64,000 nt of DNA from Euonymus europaeus (Eukaryota > Streptophyta > Magnoliopsida > Celastrales > Celastraceae). Numbering within the stretch: the stretch's first letter is position 1; each line of letters begins with the position of its first letter. The position numbers and the translations under genes were made by a program. The notes below the pieces were generated by a model. That model saw only the letters and a list, made by a program, of their open reading frames with translations. It searched no databases and had not been told where the DNA came from. The stretch lies in assembly GCA_963580455.1 (NCBI GenBank), contig OY756967.1:394501-458500 (forward strand). The letters run 5' to 3'. Positions 1-13,833 of the stretch are shown one piece after another.

Positions 1-2691
1 AACTCGGAGTCAACGGATATTCATAAAACCGTTTACGTAAAGAAACCACATTTCGCGGCTAACTGGGTGAAACGATACCTACATGCCACGAGTTCTGAAA
101 TCAAAATCCGAAAAGCTAGGATTGTAGAGCTCGAAAAGTAGTGTGAAATCAAGCTAAAAATCACAGAATTCAGAACTCGGAATCAACGGATATTCATAAA
201 ACCGTTTACGTAAAGAAACCACATTTCGCGGCTAACTAGGTGAAACGAGACCAACTAGCCACGAGTTCTCAAATCAAAATCCGAAAAACCAGGATTGTAG
301 AGCTCGAAAAGTAGTGTGAAATCAAGCTAAAAATCACAGAATTCAGAACTCGGAGTCAACGGATATTCATAAAACCGTTTACGTAAATAAACCACATTTC
401 GCGGCTAACTAGGTGAAACGAGACCTACTAGCCACGAGTTCTCAAATCAAAATCCAAAACACCAGGATTGTAGAGCTCAAAAAGTAGTGTGAAATCAAGC
501 TAAAAATCACCGAATTCAGAACTCGGAGTCAACGGATATTCATAAAACCGTTTACGTAAATAAACCACATTTCGCGGCTAACTAGGTGAAACGAGACCTA
601 CAAGCCACGAGTTCTGAAATCAAAATCCGAAACGCCAGGATTGTAGAGCTCGAAAAGTAGTGTGAAATCAAGCTAAAAATCACTGAATTCAGAACTCGGA
701 GTCAACGGATATTCCTAAAACCGTTTACGTAAAGAAACCACATTTTGCGGCTAACTAGGTGAAACGAGACCTACAAGCCACGAGTTCTGAAATCAAAATC
801 CGAAACGCTAGGATTTTAGAGCTCGAAAAGTAGTGTGAAATCAAGCTAAAAATCACCGAATTCAGAACTCGGAATCAACGGATATTCATAAAACCGTTTA
901 TGTAAAGAAACCACATTTCGCGGCTAACTAGGTTAAACGAGACCTAGAAGCCACGAGTTCTGAAATCAAAATCCGAAAGGCTAGGATTGTAGAGCTCGAA
1001 AACTAGTGTGAAATCAAGCTAAAAATCACCGAATTCAGAACTCGGAGTCAACGGATATTCATAAAACCGTTTACGTAAAGAAACCACATTTCGCGGCTAA
1101 CTAGGTGAAATGAAACCTAGTAGCCACGAGTTCTGAAATCGAAATCCGAAAACCCAAGATTGTAGAGCTCGAAAAGTAGTGTGAAATCAAGCTAAAAATC
1201 ACCGAATTCAGAACTCGGAGTCAACGGATATTCATAAAACCGTTTACGTAAAGAAACCACATTTCGCGGCTAACTAGGTGAAACGAGACCTATAAGCCAC
1301 GAGTTCTGAAATCAAAATCCGAAACTCCAGGATTGTAGAGCTCGAAAAGTAGTGTGAAATCAACCTAAAAATCACCGAATTCAAAACTCGGAGTAAACGG
1401 ATATTCATAAAACCGTTTACGTAAAGAAACCACATTTCGATGCTAAATAGGTGAAACGAGACCAACTAGCCACGAGTTCTCAAATCAAAATCCGAAAAAC
1501 CAGGATTGTAGAGCTCGAAAAGTAGTGTGTAATCAAGCTAAAAATCACCGAATTCAGAACTCGGAGTCAACGGATATTCATAAAACCGTTTACGTAAAGA
1601 AACCACATTTCGCGGCTAACTAGGTGAAAAGAGACCTACTAGCCACGAGTTCTGAAATCAAAATCCGAAACGCCAGGATTGTAGAGCTCGAAAATTAGTG
1701 TGAAATCAAGCTAAAAATCACCGAATTCAGAACTCGGAATCAACGGATATTCATAAAACCGTTTACGTAAAGAAACCACATTTCGCGGCTAACTAGGTGA
1801 AACGAGACCTACAAGCCACGAGTTCTGAAATCAAAATCCGAAACGCTAGGATTGTAGAGCTCGAAAACTAGTGTGAAATCAAGCTAAAAATCACCGAATT
1901 CAGAACTCGGAGTCAACGGATATTCATAAAACCGTTTACATAAAGAAACTACATTTCGCGGCTAAGTAGGTGAATCGAGACCTACTATCCACGAGTTCTG
2001 AAATCAAAATCCGAAACGCCAGGATCGTAGAGCTCGAAAATTGGTGTGAAATCAAGCTAAAAATCACCGAATTCAAAACTCGTAGTCAACGGATATTCAT
2101 AAAACCGTTTACGTAAAGAACCCACATTTCGCGGGTAACTAGGTGAAACGAGACCAACTAGCCACGAGTTCTGAAATCAAAATCCGAAACGCCAGGATCG
2201 TAGAGCTCGAAAAGTAGTGTGAAATCAAGCTAAAAATCACCAAATTCAGAACTCGGAGTCAACGGATATTCATAAAACCGTTTACGTAAAGAAACCACAT
2301 ATCGCGGCTAACTAGGTGAAACGAGACCTACTAGCCACGAGTTCTGAAATCGAAATCCGAAACGCTAGGATTGTAGAGCTCGAAAATTAGTGTGAAATCA
2401 AGCAAAAAATCACCGAATTCAGAACTCGGAGTCAACGGATATTCATAAAACCGTTTACGTAAAGAAACCACATTTCGCGGCTAACTGGGTGAAACGATAC
2501 CTACATGCCACGAGTTCTGAAATCAAAATCCGAAAAGCTAGGATTGTAGAGCTCGAAAAGTAGTGTGAAATCAAGCTAAAAATCACAGAATTCAGAACTC
2601 GGAATCAACGGATATTCATAAAACCGTTTACGTAAAGAAACCACATTTCGCGGCTAACTAGGTGAAACGAGACCAACTAGCCACGAGTTCT
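1..2691. repeat. 14-monomer block copy, offset 2,422 bp
   Basis: Bases 1-269 match 2423-2691 with no difference that I can see. The match includes the rare combination GGTGAAACGATACCTACATG, TCACAGAATTC and CGGAATCAACGG. The first difference is C at 270 against G at 2692. Further right the alignment shifts to 13 monomers: the CATTTTGCGG units at 741 and 2990 are 2,249 bp apart. One monomer was therefore gained or lost inside the block. Confidence 0.85.
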
Positions 2692-4089
2692 GAAATCAAA
2701 ATCCGAAACGCTAGGATTGTAGAGCTCGAAAACTAGTGTGAAATCAAGCTAAAAATCACCGAATTCAGAAATCGGAGTCAACGGATATTCATAAAACCGT
2801 TTACGTAAAGAAACCACATTTCGCGGCTAACTAGGTGAAACGAGACCTACAAGCCACGAGTTCTGAAATCAAAATCCGAAACGCCAGGATTGTAGAGCTC
2901 GAAAAGTAGTGTGAAATCAAGCTAAAAATCACCGAATTCAGAACTCGGAGTCAACGGATATTCATAAAACCGTTTACGTAAAGAAACCACATTTTGCGGC
3001 TAACTAGGTGAAACGAGACCTACAAGCCACGAGTTCTGAAATCAAAATCCGAAACGCTAGGATTCTAGAGCTCGAAAAGTAGTGTGAAATCAAGCTAAAA
3101 ATCACCGAATTCAGAACTCGGAATCAACGGATATTCATAAAACCGTTTATGTAAAGAAACCACATTTCGCGGCTAACTAGGTTAAACGAGACCTACAAGC
3201 CACGAGTTCTGAAATCAAAATCCGAAACGCGAAGATTGTAGAGCTCGAAAACTAGTGTGAAATCAAGCTAAAAATCACCGAATTCAGAACTCGGAGTCAA
3301 CGGATATTCATAAAACCGTTTACGTAAAGAAACCACATTTCGCGGCTAAATAGGTAAAACGAGACCTACTAGCCACGAGTTCTGAAATTGAAATCCGAAA
3401 ACCCAGGATTGTAGAGCTCGAAAATTAGTGTGAAATCAAGCTAAAAATCACCGAATTCAAAACTCGTAGTCAACGGATATTCATAAAACCGTTTACGTAA
3501 AGAACCCACATTTCGCGGCTAACTAGGTGAAACGAGACCTACTAGCCACGAGTTCTGAAATTGAAATCCGAAAACCCAGGATTGTAGAGCTCAAAAAGTA
3601 GTGTGAAATCAAGCTAAAAATCACCGAATTCAGAACTCGGAGTCAACGGATATTCATAAAACCGTTTACGTAAAGAAACCACATTTCGCGGCTAACTTGG
3701 TGAAACGAGACCTACAAGCCACGAGTTCTGAAATAAAAATCCGAAACGCCAGGATTGTAGAGCTCGAAAAGTAGTGTGAAATCAAGCTAAAAATCACCGA
3801 ATTCAGAACTCGGAGTCAACGGATATTCATAAAACCGTTTACGTAAAGAAACCACATTTCGCGGCTAACTAGGTGAAACGAGACCTACAAGCCACGAGTT
3901 CTGAAATCAAAATCCGAAACGCCAGAATTGTAGAGCTCGAAAAGTAGTGTGAAAGCAAGCTAAAAATCACCGAATTCAAAACTCGGAGTCAACGGATATT
4001 CATAAAACCGTTTACGTAAAGAAACCACATTTCGCAGCTAACTAGGTGAAACGAGACGTACTAGCCACGAGTTCTGAAATCGAAATCCG

Positions 4090-6291
4090 AAAACCCAAGA
4101 TTGTAGAGCTCGAAAAGTAGTGTGAAATCAAGCTAAAAATCACCGAATTCAGAACTCGGAGTCAACGGATATTCATAAAACCGTTTACGTAAAGAAACCA
4201 CATTTCGCGGCTAAATAGGTAAAATGAGACCTACTAGCCACGAGTTCTGAAATTGAAATCCGAAAACCCAGGATTGTAGAGCTCGAAAATTAGTGTGAAA
4301 TCAAGCTAAAAATCACCGAATTCAGAACTCGGAGTCAACGGATATTTATAAAACCGTTTACGTAAAGAAACCACATTTCGCGGCTAACTAGGTGAAACGA
4401 GACCTACAAGCCACGAGTTCTAAAATCAAAAACCGAAATGCCAGGATCGTAGAGCTCGAAAAGTAGTGTGAAATCAAACTAAAAATCACCGAATTCAGAA
4501 CTCGGAGTCGACGGATATTCATAAAACCGTTTACGTAAAGAAACCACATTTCGCGGCTAACTAGGTGAAACGAGACCTACAAGCCACAAGTTCTGAAATA
4601 AAAATCCGAAACGCCAGGATTGTAGAGCTCGAAAAGTAGTGTGAAATCAAGCTAAAAATCACCGAATTCAGAACTCGGAGTCAACGGATATTCATAAAAC
4701 CGTTTACATAAAGAAACCACATTTCGCGGCTAACTAGGTGAAACGAGACCTACAAGCCACGAGTTCTGAAATCAAAATCCGAAACGCCAGGATTGTAGAG
4801 CTCGAAAAGTAGTGTGAAAGCAAGCTAAAAATCACCGAATTCAAAACTCGGAGTCAACGGATATTCATAAAACCGTTTACGTAAAGAAACCACATTTCGC
4901 AGCTAACTAGGTGAAACGAGACGTACTAGCCACGAGTTCTGAAATCGAAATCCGAAAACCCAAGATTGTAGAGCTCGAAAAGTAGTGTGAAATCAAGCTA
5001 AAAATCACCGAATTCAGAACTCGGAGTCAACGGATATTCATAAAACCGTTTACGTAAAGAAACCACATTTCGCGGCTAAATAGGTGAAACGAGACCAACT
5101 AGCCACGAGTTCTCAAATCAAAATCCGAAACACCAGGATTGTAGAGCTCAAAAAGTAGTGTGAAATCAAGCTAAAAATCACCGAATTCAGAACTCGGAGT
5201 CAAAGGATATTCATAAAACCGTTTACGTAAAGAAACCACATTTCGCGGCTAACTAGGTGAAACGAGACCTACTAGCCACGAGTTCTGAAATTGAAATCCG
5301 AAAACCCAAGATTGTAGAGCTCGAAAAGTAGTGTGAAATCAAGCTAAAAATCACCGAATTCAGAACTCGGAGTCAACGGATATTCATAAAACCGTTTACG
5401 TAAAGAAACCACATTTCGCGGCTAAATAGGTAAAAAGAGACCTACTAGCCACGAGTTCTGAAATTGAAATCCGAAAACCCAGGATTGTAGAGCTCGAAAA
5501 TTAGTGTGAAATCAAGCTAAAAATCACCGAATTCAGAACTCGGAGTCAACGGATATTCATAAAACCGTTTACGTAAAGAAACCACATTTCGCGGCTAACT
5601 AGGTGAAACGAGACCTACAAGCCACGAGTTCTAAAATCAAAAACCGAAATGCCAGGATCGTAGAGCTCGAAAAGTAGTGTGAAATCAAACTAAAAATCAC
5701 CGAATTCAGAACTCGGAGTCGACGGATATTCATAAAACCGTTTACGTAAAGAAACCACATTTCGCGGCTAACTAGGTGAAACGAGACCTACAAGCCACAA
5801 GTTCTGAAATAAAAATCCGAAACGCCAGGATTGTAGAGCTCGAAAAGTAGTGTGAAATCAAGCTAAAAATCACCGAATTCAGAACTCGGAGTCAACGGAT
5901 ATTCATAAAACCGTTTACATAAAGAAACCACATTTCGCGGCTAACTAGGTGAAACGAGACCTACAAGCCACGAGTTCTGAAATCAAAATCCGAAACGCCA
6001 GGATTGTAGAGCTCGAAAAGTAGTGTGAAAGCAAGCTAAAAATCACCGAATTCAAAACTCGGAGTCAACGGATATTCATAAAACCGTTTACGTAAAGAAA
6101 CCACATTTCGCAGCTAACTAGGTGAAACGAGACGTACTAGCCACGAGTTCTGAAATCGAAATCCGAAAACCCAAGATTGTAGAGCTCGAAAAGTAGTGTG
6201 AAATCAAGCTAAAAATCACCGAATTCAGAACTCGGAGTCAACGGATATTCATAAAACCGTTTACGTAAAGAAACCACATTTCGCGGCTAAC
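4090..6291. repeat. 7-monomer duplication (1,211 bp) with nested 5-mer
   Basis: About 4090-5080 matches about 5301-6291 at offset 1,211 bp. Shared markers include TAAAATCAAAAACCGAAATG, GGAGTCGACGG, GAAAGCAAGC and GAGACGTACTAG. The GAAAGCAAGC/GAGACGTACTAG pair also occurs 865 bp (5 monomers) upstream of the first copy, at about 3951-4060, so the pair is present three times (gacgta at 4055, 4920 and 6131). Confidence 0.85.
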
Positions 6292-6401
6292 TAGGTGAAA
6301 CGAGACCTACTAGCCACGAGTTCTGAAATTGAAATCCGAAAACCCAGGATTGTAGAGCTTGAAAAGTAGTGTGAAATCAAGCTAAAAATCACCGAATTCA
6401 G

Positions 6402-6917
6402 AACTCGGAGTCAACGGATATTCATAAAACCGTTTCATAAAGAAAACACATTTCGCGGCTAACTATGTGAAACGAGACCTACTAGCCACGAGTTCTCAAA
6501 TCAAAATCCGAAACACCAGGATTGTAGAGCTCGAAAAGTAGTGTGAAATCAAGCTAAAAATCACCGAATTCAGAACTCGGAGTCAACGGATATTCATAAA
6601 ACCGTTTCGTAAAGAAACCACATTTCGCGGCTAACTATGTGAAACGAGACCTACTAGCCACGAGTTCTCAAATCAAAATCCGAAACACCAGGATTGTAGA
6701 GCTCAAAAAGTAGTGTGAAATCAAGCTAAAAATCACCGAATTCAGAACTCGGAGTCAACGGATATTCATAAACCGTTTACGTAAAGAAACCAAATTTCGC
6801 AGCTAACTAGGTGAAACGAGACCTACTAGCCACGAGTTCTGAAATCGAAATCCGAAAACTCAGGATTGTAGAGCTCGAAAAGTAGTGTGAAATCAAACTA
6901 TAAATCACCGAATTCAG
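6402..6917. repeat. Three consecutive 172-bp monomers
   Basis: Monomers 6402-6573, 6574-6745 and 6746-6917 each lack one base. The first reads GTTTCATAAAG and the second GTTTCGTAAAG at the palindrome; the third reads CATAAACCG instead of CATAAAACCG. These are three different one-base deletions side by side, two of them in the same palindrome. Confidence 0.93.
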
Positions 6918-9900
6918 AACTCGGAGTCAACGGATATTCATAAAACCGTTTACGTAAAGAAACCACATTTCGCGGCTAACTAGGTGCAACGAGACCTACA
7001 AGCCACGAGTTCTGAAATCAAAATCCGAAACGCCAGGATTGTAGAGCTCGAAAAGTAGTGTGAAATCAAGCTAAAAATCACCGAATTCAGAACTCGGAGT
7101 CAACGGATATTCATAAAACCGTTTACGTAAAGAAACCACATTTCGCGGCTAAATAGGTGAAACGAGACCTACAAGCCACGAGTTCTGAAATTGAAATCCG
7201 AAAACCCAGGATTGTAGAGCTCGAAAATTAGTGTGAAATCAAGCTAAAAATCACCGAATTCAGAACTCGGAGTCAACCGATATTCATAAAACCGTTTACG
7301 TAAAGAAACCACATTTCGCGGCTAACTAGGTGAAACGAGACCTAGTATCCACGAGTTCTGAAATCGAAATCCGAAAACCCAAGATTGTAGAGCTCGAAAA
7401 GTAGTGTGAAATCAAGCTAAAAATCACCGAATTCAGAACTCGGAGTCAACGGATATTCATAAAACCGTTTACGTAAAGAAACCACATTTCGCGGCTAACT
7501 AGGTGAAACGAGACCTACAAGCCACGAGTTCTGAAATCAAAATCCGAAATGCTAGGATTGTAGAGCTCGAAAACTAGTGTGAAATCAAGCTAAAAATCAC
7601 CGAATTCAAAACTCGGAGTCAACGGATATTCATAAAACCGTTTACGTAAAGAAACCACATTTCGCGGGTAACTAGTTGAAACGAGACCAACTAGCCACGA
7701 GTTCTGAAATCAAAATCCGAAATGCCAGGATCGTAGAGCTAGAAAAGTAGTGTGAAATCAAGTTAAAAATCACCGAATTCAGAACTCGGAGTCAACGTAT
7801 ATTCATAAAACCGTTTACGTAAAGGAACCACATTTCGCGGCTAACTAGGTGAAACGAGACCTACTAGCCACGAGTTCTGAAATCAAAATCCGAAACGGCA
7901 GGATTGTAGAGCTCAAAAAGTAGTGTGAAATCAAGCTAAAAATCACCGAATTCAGAACTCGGAGTCAATGGATATTCATAAAACCGTTTACGTAAAGAAA
8001 CCATATTTCGCGGCTAACTAGGTGAAACGAGACCTAGTAGCCACGAGTTCTGAAATCAAAATCCGAAAACCCAAGATTGTAGAGCTCGAAAAGTAGTGTG
8101 AAATCAAGCTAAAAATCACCGAATTCAGAACTCGGAGTCAACGGATATTCATAAAACTGTTTACGTAAAGAAACCACATTTCGCGGCTAACTAGGTGAAA
8201 CGAGACCTACAAGCCACGAGTTCTGAAATCAAAATCCGAAATGCCAGGATTGTAGAGCTCGAAAAGTAGTGTGAAATCAAGCTAAAAATCACCGAATTCA
8301 GAACTCGGAGTCAACGGATATTCATAAAACCGTTTACGTAAAGAAACCACATTTCGCGGCTAACTAGGTGAAACGAGACCTACTAGCCACGAGTTCTGAA
8401 ATTGAAATCCGAAAACGCAGGATTGTAGAGCTTGAAAAGTAGTGTGAAATCAAGCTAAAAATCACCGAATTCAGAACTCGGAGTCAACGGATATTCATAA
8501 AACCGTTTCATAAAGAAAACACATTTCGCGGCTAACTATGTGAAACGAGACCTACTAGCCACGAGTTCTCAAATCAAAATCCGAAACACCAGGATTGTAG
8601 AGCTCGAAAAGTAGTGTGAAATCAAGCTAAAAATCACCGAATTCAGAACTCGGAGTCAACGGATATTCATAAACCGTTTACGTAAAGAAACCAAATTTCG
8701 CAGCTAACTAGGTGAAACGAGACCTACTAGCCACGAGTTCTGAAATCGAAATCCGAAAACTCAGGATTGTAGAGCTCGAAAAGTAGTGTGAAATCAAACT
8801 AAAAATCACCGAATTCAGAACTCGGAGTCAACGGATATTCATAAAACCGTTTACGTAAAGAAACCACATTTCGCGGCTAACTAGGTGCAACGAGACCTAC
8901 AAGCCACGAGTTCTGAAATCAAAATCCGAAACGCCAGGATTGTAGAGCTCGAAAAGTAGTGTGAAATCAAGCTAAAAATCACCGAATTCAGAACTCGGAG
9001 TCAACGGATATTCATAAAACCGTTTACGTAAAGAAACCACATTTCGCGGCTAAATAGGTGAAACGAGACCTACTAGCCACGAGTTCTGAAATTGAAATCC
9101 GAAAACCCAGGATTGTAGAGCTCGAAAATTAGTGTGAAATCAAGCTAAAAATCACCGAATTCAGAACTCGGAGTCAACCGATATTCATAAAACCGTTTAC
9201 GTAAAGAAACCACATTTCGCGGCTAACTAGGTGAAACGAGACCTAGTATCCACGAGTTCTGAAATCGAAATCCGAAAACCCAAGATTGTAGAGCTCGAAA
9301 AGTAGTGTGAAATCAAGCTAAAAATCACCGAATTCAGAACTCGGAGTCAACGGATATTCATAAAACCGTTTACGTAAAGAAACCACATTTCGCGGCTAAC
9401 TAGGTGAAACGAGACCTACAAGCCACGAGTTCTGAAATCAAAATCCGAAATGCTAGGATTGTAGAGCTCGAAAACTAGTGTGAAATCAAGCTAAAAATCA
9501 CCGAATTCAAAACTCGGAGTCAACGGATATTCATAAAACCGTTTACGTAAAGAAACCACAGTTCGCGGGTAACTAGGTGAAACGAGACCAACTAGCCACA
9601 AGTTCTGAAATCAAAATCCGAAATGCCAGGATCGTAGAGCTAGAAAAGTAGTGTGAAATCAAGTTAAAAATCACCGAATTCAGAACTCGGAGTCAACGTA
9701 TATTCATAAAACTGTTTACGTAAAGGAACCACATTTCGCGGCTAACTAGGTGAAACGAGACCTACTAGCCACGAGTTCAGAAATAAAAATCCGAAACGGC
9801 AGGATTGTAGAGCTCGAAAAGTAGTGTGAAATCAAGCTAAAAATCACCGAATTCAGAACTCGGAGTCAACGGATATTCATAAAACCGTTTACGTAAAGAA

Positions 9901-10261
9901 ACCATATTTCGCGGCTAACTAGGTGAAACGAGACCTAGTAGCCACGAGTTCTGAAATCAAAATCCGAAAACCCAAGATTGTAGAGCTCAAAAAGTAGTGT
10001 GAAATCAAGCTAAAAATCACCGAATTCAGAACTCGGAGTCAACGGATATTCATAAAACTGTTTACGTAAAGAAACCACATTTCGCGGCTAACTAGGTGAA
10101 ACGAGACCTACAAGCCACGAGTTCTGAAATCAAAATCCGAAATGACAGGATTGTAGAGCTCGAAAAGTAGTTTGAAATCAAGCTAAAAATCACCGAATTC
10201 AGAACTCGGAGTCAACGGATATTCATAAAACCGTTTACGTAAAGAAACCACATTTCGCGGC
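6746..10261. repeat. 11-monomer tandem duplication (1,901 bp)
   Basis: Copy 1 (6746-8646) and copy 2 (8647 to about 10260) are adjacent. Shared markers in order are CATAAACCG, GGTGCAACGAG, GAGTCAACCGATATT, AATGCTAGG, TTCGCGGGTAAC, GTCAACGTATATTC with TAAAGGAACC, ACGGCAGG, CCATATTTCG and AAAACTGTTT. The copies differ by scattered substitutions such as CACATTTCGCGGG against CACAGTTCGCGGG, so the event is not the youngest in the array. Confidence 0.85.
8475..8818. repeat. Two consecutive 172-bp monomers, copied from 6.4-6.9 kb
   Basis: Monomer 8475-8646 carries GTTTCATAAAG and monomer 8647-8818 carries CATAAACCG. These are the first and third deletions of the 6402-6917 trio. The middle GTTTCGTAAAG unit is absent, so copying was followed by loss of one monomer, or the upstream copy gained one. 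Confidence 0.92.
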
Positions 10262-10730
10262 TAACTAGGTGAAACGAGACCTACAAGCCACGAGTTCTGA
10301 AATCAAAATCCGAAATGCTAGGATTGTAGAGCTCGAAAACTAGTGTGAAATCAAGCTAAAAATCACCGAATTCAAAACTCGGAGTCAACGGATATTCATA
10401 AAACCGTTTACGTAAAGAAACCACAGTTCGCGGGTAACTAGGTGAAACGAGACCAACTAGCCACGAGTTCTGAAATCAAAATCCGAAATGCCAGGATCGT
10501 AGAGCTAGAAAAGTAGTGTGAAATCAAGTTAAAAATCACCGAATTCAGAACTCGGAGTCAACGTATATTCATAAAACCGTTTACGTAAAGGAACCACATT
10601 TCGCGGCTAACTAGGTGAAACGAGACCTACTAGCCACGAGTTCTGAAATCAAAATCCGAAACGGCAGGATTGTAGAGCTCGAAAAGTAGTGTGAAATCAA
10701 GCTAAAAATCACCGAATTCAGAACTCGGAG
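9400..10730. repeat. 5-monomer duplication (865 bp)
   Basis: About 9400-9865 matches about 10265-10730 at 865 bp. The shared CCACAGTTCGCGGGTAAC variant (9556 and 10421), absent from the 7.6-kb copy of the same block, shows that this duplication followed the 11-monomer event. Confidence 0.82.
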
Positions 10731-11759
10731 TCAACGGATATTCATAAAACTGTTTACGTAAAGAAACCACATTTCGCGGCTAACTAGGTGAAACGAGACC
10801 TACAAGCCACGAGTTCTGAAATCAAAATCCGAAATGCCAGGATTGTAGAGCTCGAAAAGTAGTGTGAAATCAAGCTAAAAATCACCGAATTCAGAACTCG
10901 GAGTCAACGGATATTCATAAAACCGTTTACGTAAAGAAACCACATTTCGCAGCTAACTAGGTGAAACGAGACCAACTAGCCACGAGTTCTGAAATCGAAA
11001 TCCGAAAACCCAAGATTGTAGACCTCGAAAAGTAGTGTGAAATCAAGCTAAAAATCACCGAATTCAGAACTCGGAGTCAACGGATATTCATAAAACCGTT
11101 TACGTAAAGAAACCACATTTCGCGGCTAAATAGGTGAAACGAGACCTACTAGCCACGAGTTCTAAAATTGAAATCCGAAAAACCAGGATTGTAGAGCTCG
11201 AAAATTAGTGTGAAATAAAGCTAAAAATCACCGAATTCAGAACTCGGAGTCAACGGATATTCATAAAACCGTTTACGTAAAGAAACCACATTTCGCGGCT
11301 AACTAGGTGAAACGAGACCTACAAGCCACGAGTTCTGAAATCAAAATCCGAAACAACAGGATTGTAGAGCTCGAAAAGTAGTGTGAAATCAAGTTAAAAA
11401 TCACCGAATTCAGAACTCGGAGTCAACGGATATTCATAAAACCGTTTACATAAAGAAACCACATTTCGCGGCTAACTAGGTTAAACGAGACCAACTAGCC
11501 ACGAGTTCTGAAATTGAAATCCGAAACTCCAGGATCATAGAGCTCGAAAAGTAGTGTGAAATCAAGCTAAAAATCACCGAATTCAAAACTAGGAGTAAAC
11601 GGATATTCATAAAACCGTTTACGTAAAGAAACCACATTTCGCGGCTAACTAGGTCAAACGAGACCTACTAGCCACGAGTTCTGAAATCGAAATCCGAAAA
11701 CCCAGGATTGTAGAGCTGGAAAAGTAGTGTGAAATCAAGCTAAAAATCACCGAATTCAG

Positions 11760-11931
11760 AACTCGGAATCAACGGATATTCATAAAACCGTTTCGTAAAG
11801 AAACCACATTTCGCGACTAACTATGTGAAACGAGACCTACTAGCCACGAGTTCTCAAATCAAAATCCGAAACACCAGGATTGTAGAGCTCGAAAAGTAGT
11901 GTGAAATCAAGCTAAAAATCACCGAATTCAG
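11760..11931. repeat. 172-bp monomer with broken palindrome
   Basis: The palindrome reads GTTTCGTAAAG (A deleted). This unit also carries CGGAATC, CGCGACTAAC and TATGTGAAAC. The same private set is found 1,902 bp downstream, showing block duplication. Confidence 0.92.
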
Positions 11932-13661
11932 AACTCGGAGTCAACGGATATTCATAAAATCGTTTACGTAAAGAAACCACATTTCGCGGCTAACTAGGTG
12001 AAACGAGACCTACAAGCCACGAGTTCTGAAATCAAAATCCGAAATGCTAGGATTGTAGAGCTCGAAAACTAGTGTGAAATCAAGCTAAAAATCACCGAAT
12101 TCAAAACTCGGAGTCATCGGATATTCATAAAACCGTTTACGTAAAGAAACCACATTTCGCGGGTAACTAGGTGAAACGAGACCAACTAGCCACGAGTTCT
12201 GAAATCAAAATCCGAAATGCCAGGATCGTAGAGCTAGAAAAGTAGTGTGAAATCAAGTTAAAAATCACCGAATTCAGAACTCGGAGTCAACGTATATTCA
12301 TAAAACCGTTTACGTAAAGGAACCACATTTCGCGGCTAACTAGGTGAAACGAGACCTACTAGCCACGAGTTCTGAAATCAAAATCCGAAACGGCAGGATT
12401 GTAGAGCTGGAAAAGTAGTGTGAAATCAAGCTAAAAATCACCGAATTCAGAACTCGGAGTCAACGGATATTCATAAAACCGTTTATGTAAAGAAACCATA
12501 TTTCGCGGCCAACTAGGTGAAACGAGACCTAGTAGCCACGAGTTCTGAAATCAAAATCCGAAAACCCAAGATTGTAGAGCTCGAAAAGTAGTGTGAAATC
12601 AAGCTAAAAATCACCGAATTCAGAACTCGGAGTCAACGGATATTCATAAAACTGTTTACGTAAAGAAACCACATTTCGCGGCTAACTAGGTGAAACGAGA
12701 CCTACAAGCCACGAGTTCTGAAATCAAAATCCGAAATGCCAGGATTGTAGAGCTCGAAAAGTAGTGTGAAATCAAGCTAAAAATCACCGAATTCAGAACT
12801 CGGAGTCAACGGATATTCATAAAACCGTTTACGTAAAGAAACCACATTTCGCAGCTAACTAGGTGAAACGAGACCAACTAGCCACGAGTTCTGAAATCGA
12901 AATCCGAAAACCCAAGATTGTAGACCTCGAAAAGTAGTGTGAAATCAAGCTAAAAATCACCGAATTCAGAACTCGGAGTCAACGGATATTCATAAAACCG
13001 TTTACGTAAAGAAACCACATTTCGCGGCTAAATAGGTGAAACGAGACCTACTAGCCACGAGTTCTGAAATTGGAATCCGAAAAACCAGGATTGTAGAGCT
13101 CGAAAATTAGTGTGAAATAAAGCTAAAAATCACCGAATTCAGAACTCGGAGTCAACGGATATTCATAAAACCGTTTACGTAAAGAAACCACATTTCGCGG
13201 CTAACTAGGTGAAACGAGACCTACAAGCCACGAGTTCTGAAATCAAAATCCGAAACACCAGGATTGTAGAGCTCGAAAAGTAGTGTGAAATCAAGTTAAA
13301 AATCACCGAATTCAGAACTCGGAGTCAACGGATATTCATAAAACCGTTTACATAAAGAAACCACATTTCGCGGCTAACTAGGTGAAACGAGACCAACTAG
13401 CCACGAGTTCTGAAATTGAAATCCGAAACTCCAGGATCATAGAGCTCGAAAAGTAGTGTGAAATCAAGCTAAAAATCACCGAATTCAAAACTAGGAGTAA
13501 ACGGATATTCATAAAACCGTTTACGTAAAGAAACCACATTTCGCGGCTAACTAGGTCAAACGAGACCTACTAGCCACGAGTTCTGAAATCGAAATCCGAA
13601 AACCCAGGATTGTAGAGCTGGAAAAGTAGTGTGAAATCAAGCTAAAAATCACCGAATTCAG

Positions 13662-13833
13662 AACTCGGAATCAACGGATATTCATAAAACCGTTTCGTAA
13701 AGAAACCACATTTCGCGACTAACTATGTGAAACGAGACCTACTAGCCACGAGTTCTCAAATCAAAATCCGAAACACCAGAATTGTAGAGCTCGAAAAGTA
13801 GTGTGAAATCAAGCTAAAAATCACCGAATTCAG
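13662..13833. repeat. 172-bp monomer, copy of the one at 11,760
   Basis: It has the same GTTTCGTAAAG deletion and the same companion variants (CGGAATC, CGCGACTAAC) as 11760-11931, exactly 1,902 bp apart. That distance is 11 monomers minus one base. Confidence 0.92.

Noticed and set aside
1274..1465. 63-codon open frame on the minus strand
   Set aside because: It is wholly satellite sequence spanning parts of two monomers. It is open only because local variants (including GAGTAAACGG) remove stops. It has no start context, codon bias or domain, and its near twin at 18048-18239 lies 97 monomers away in the same repeat phase.
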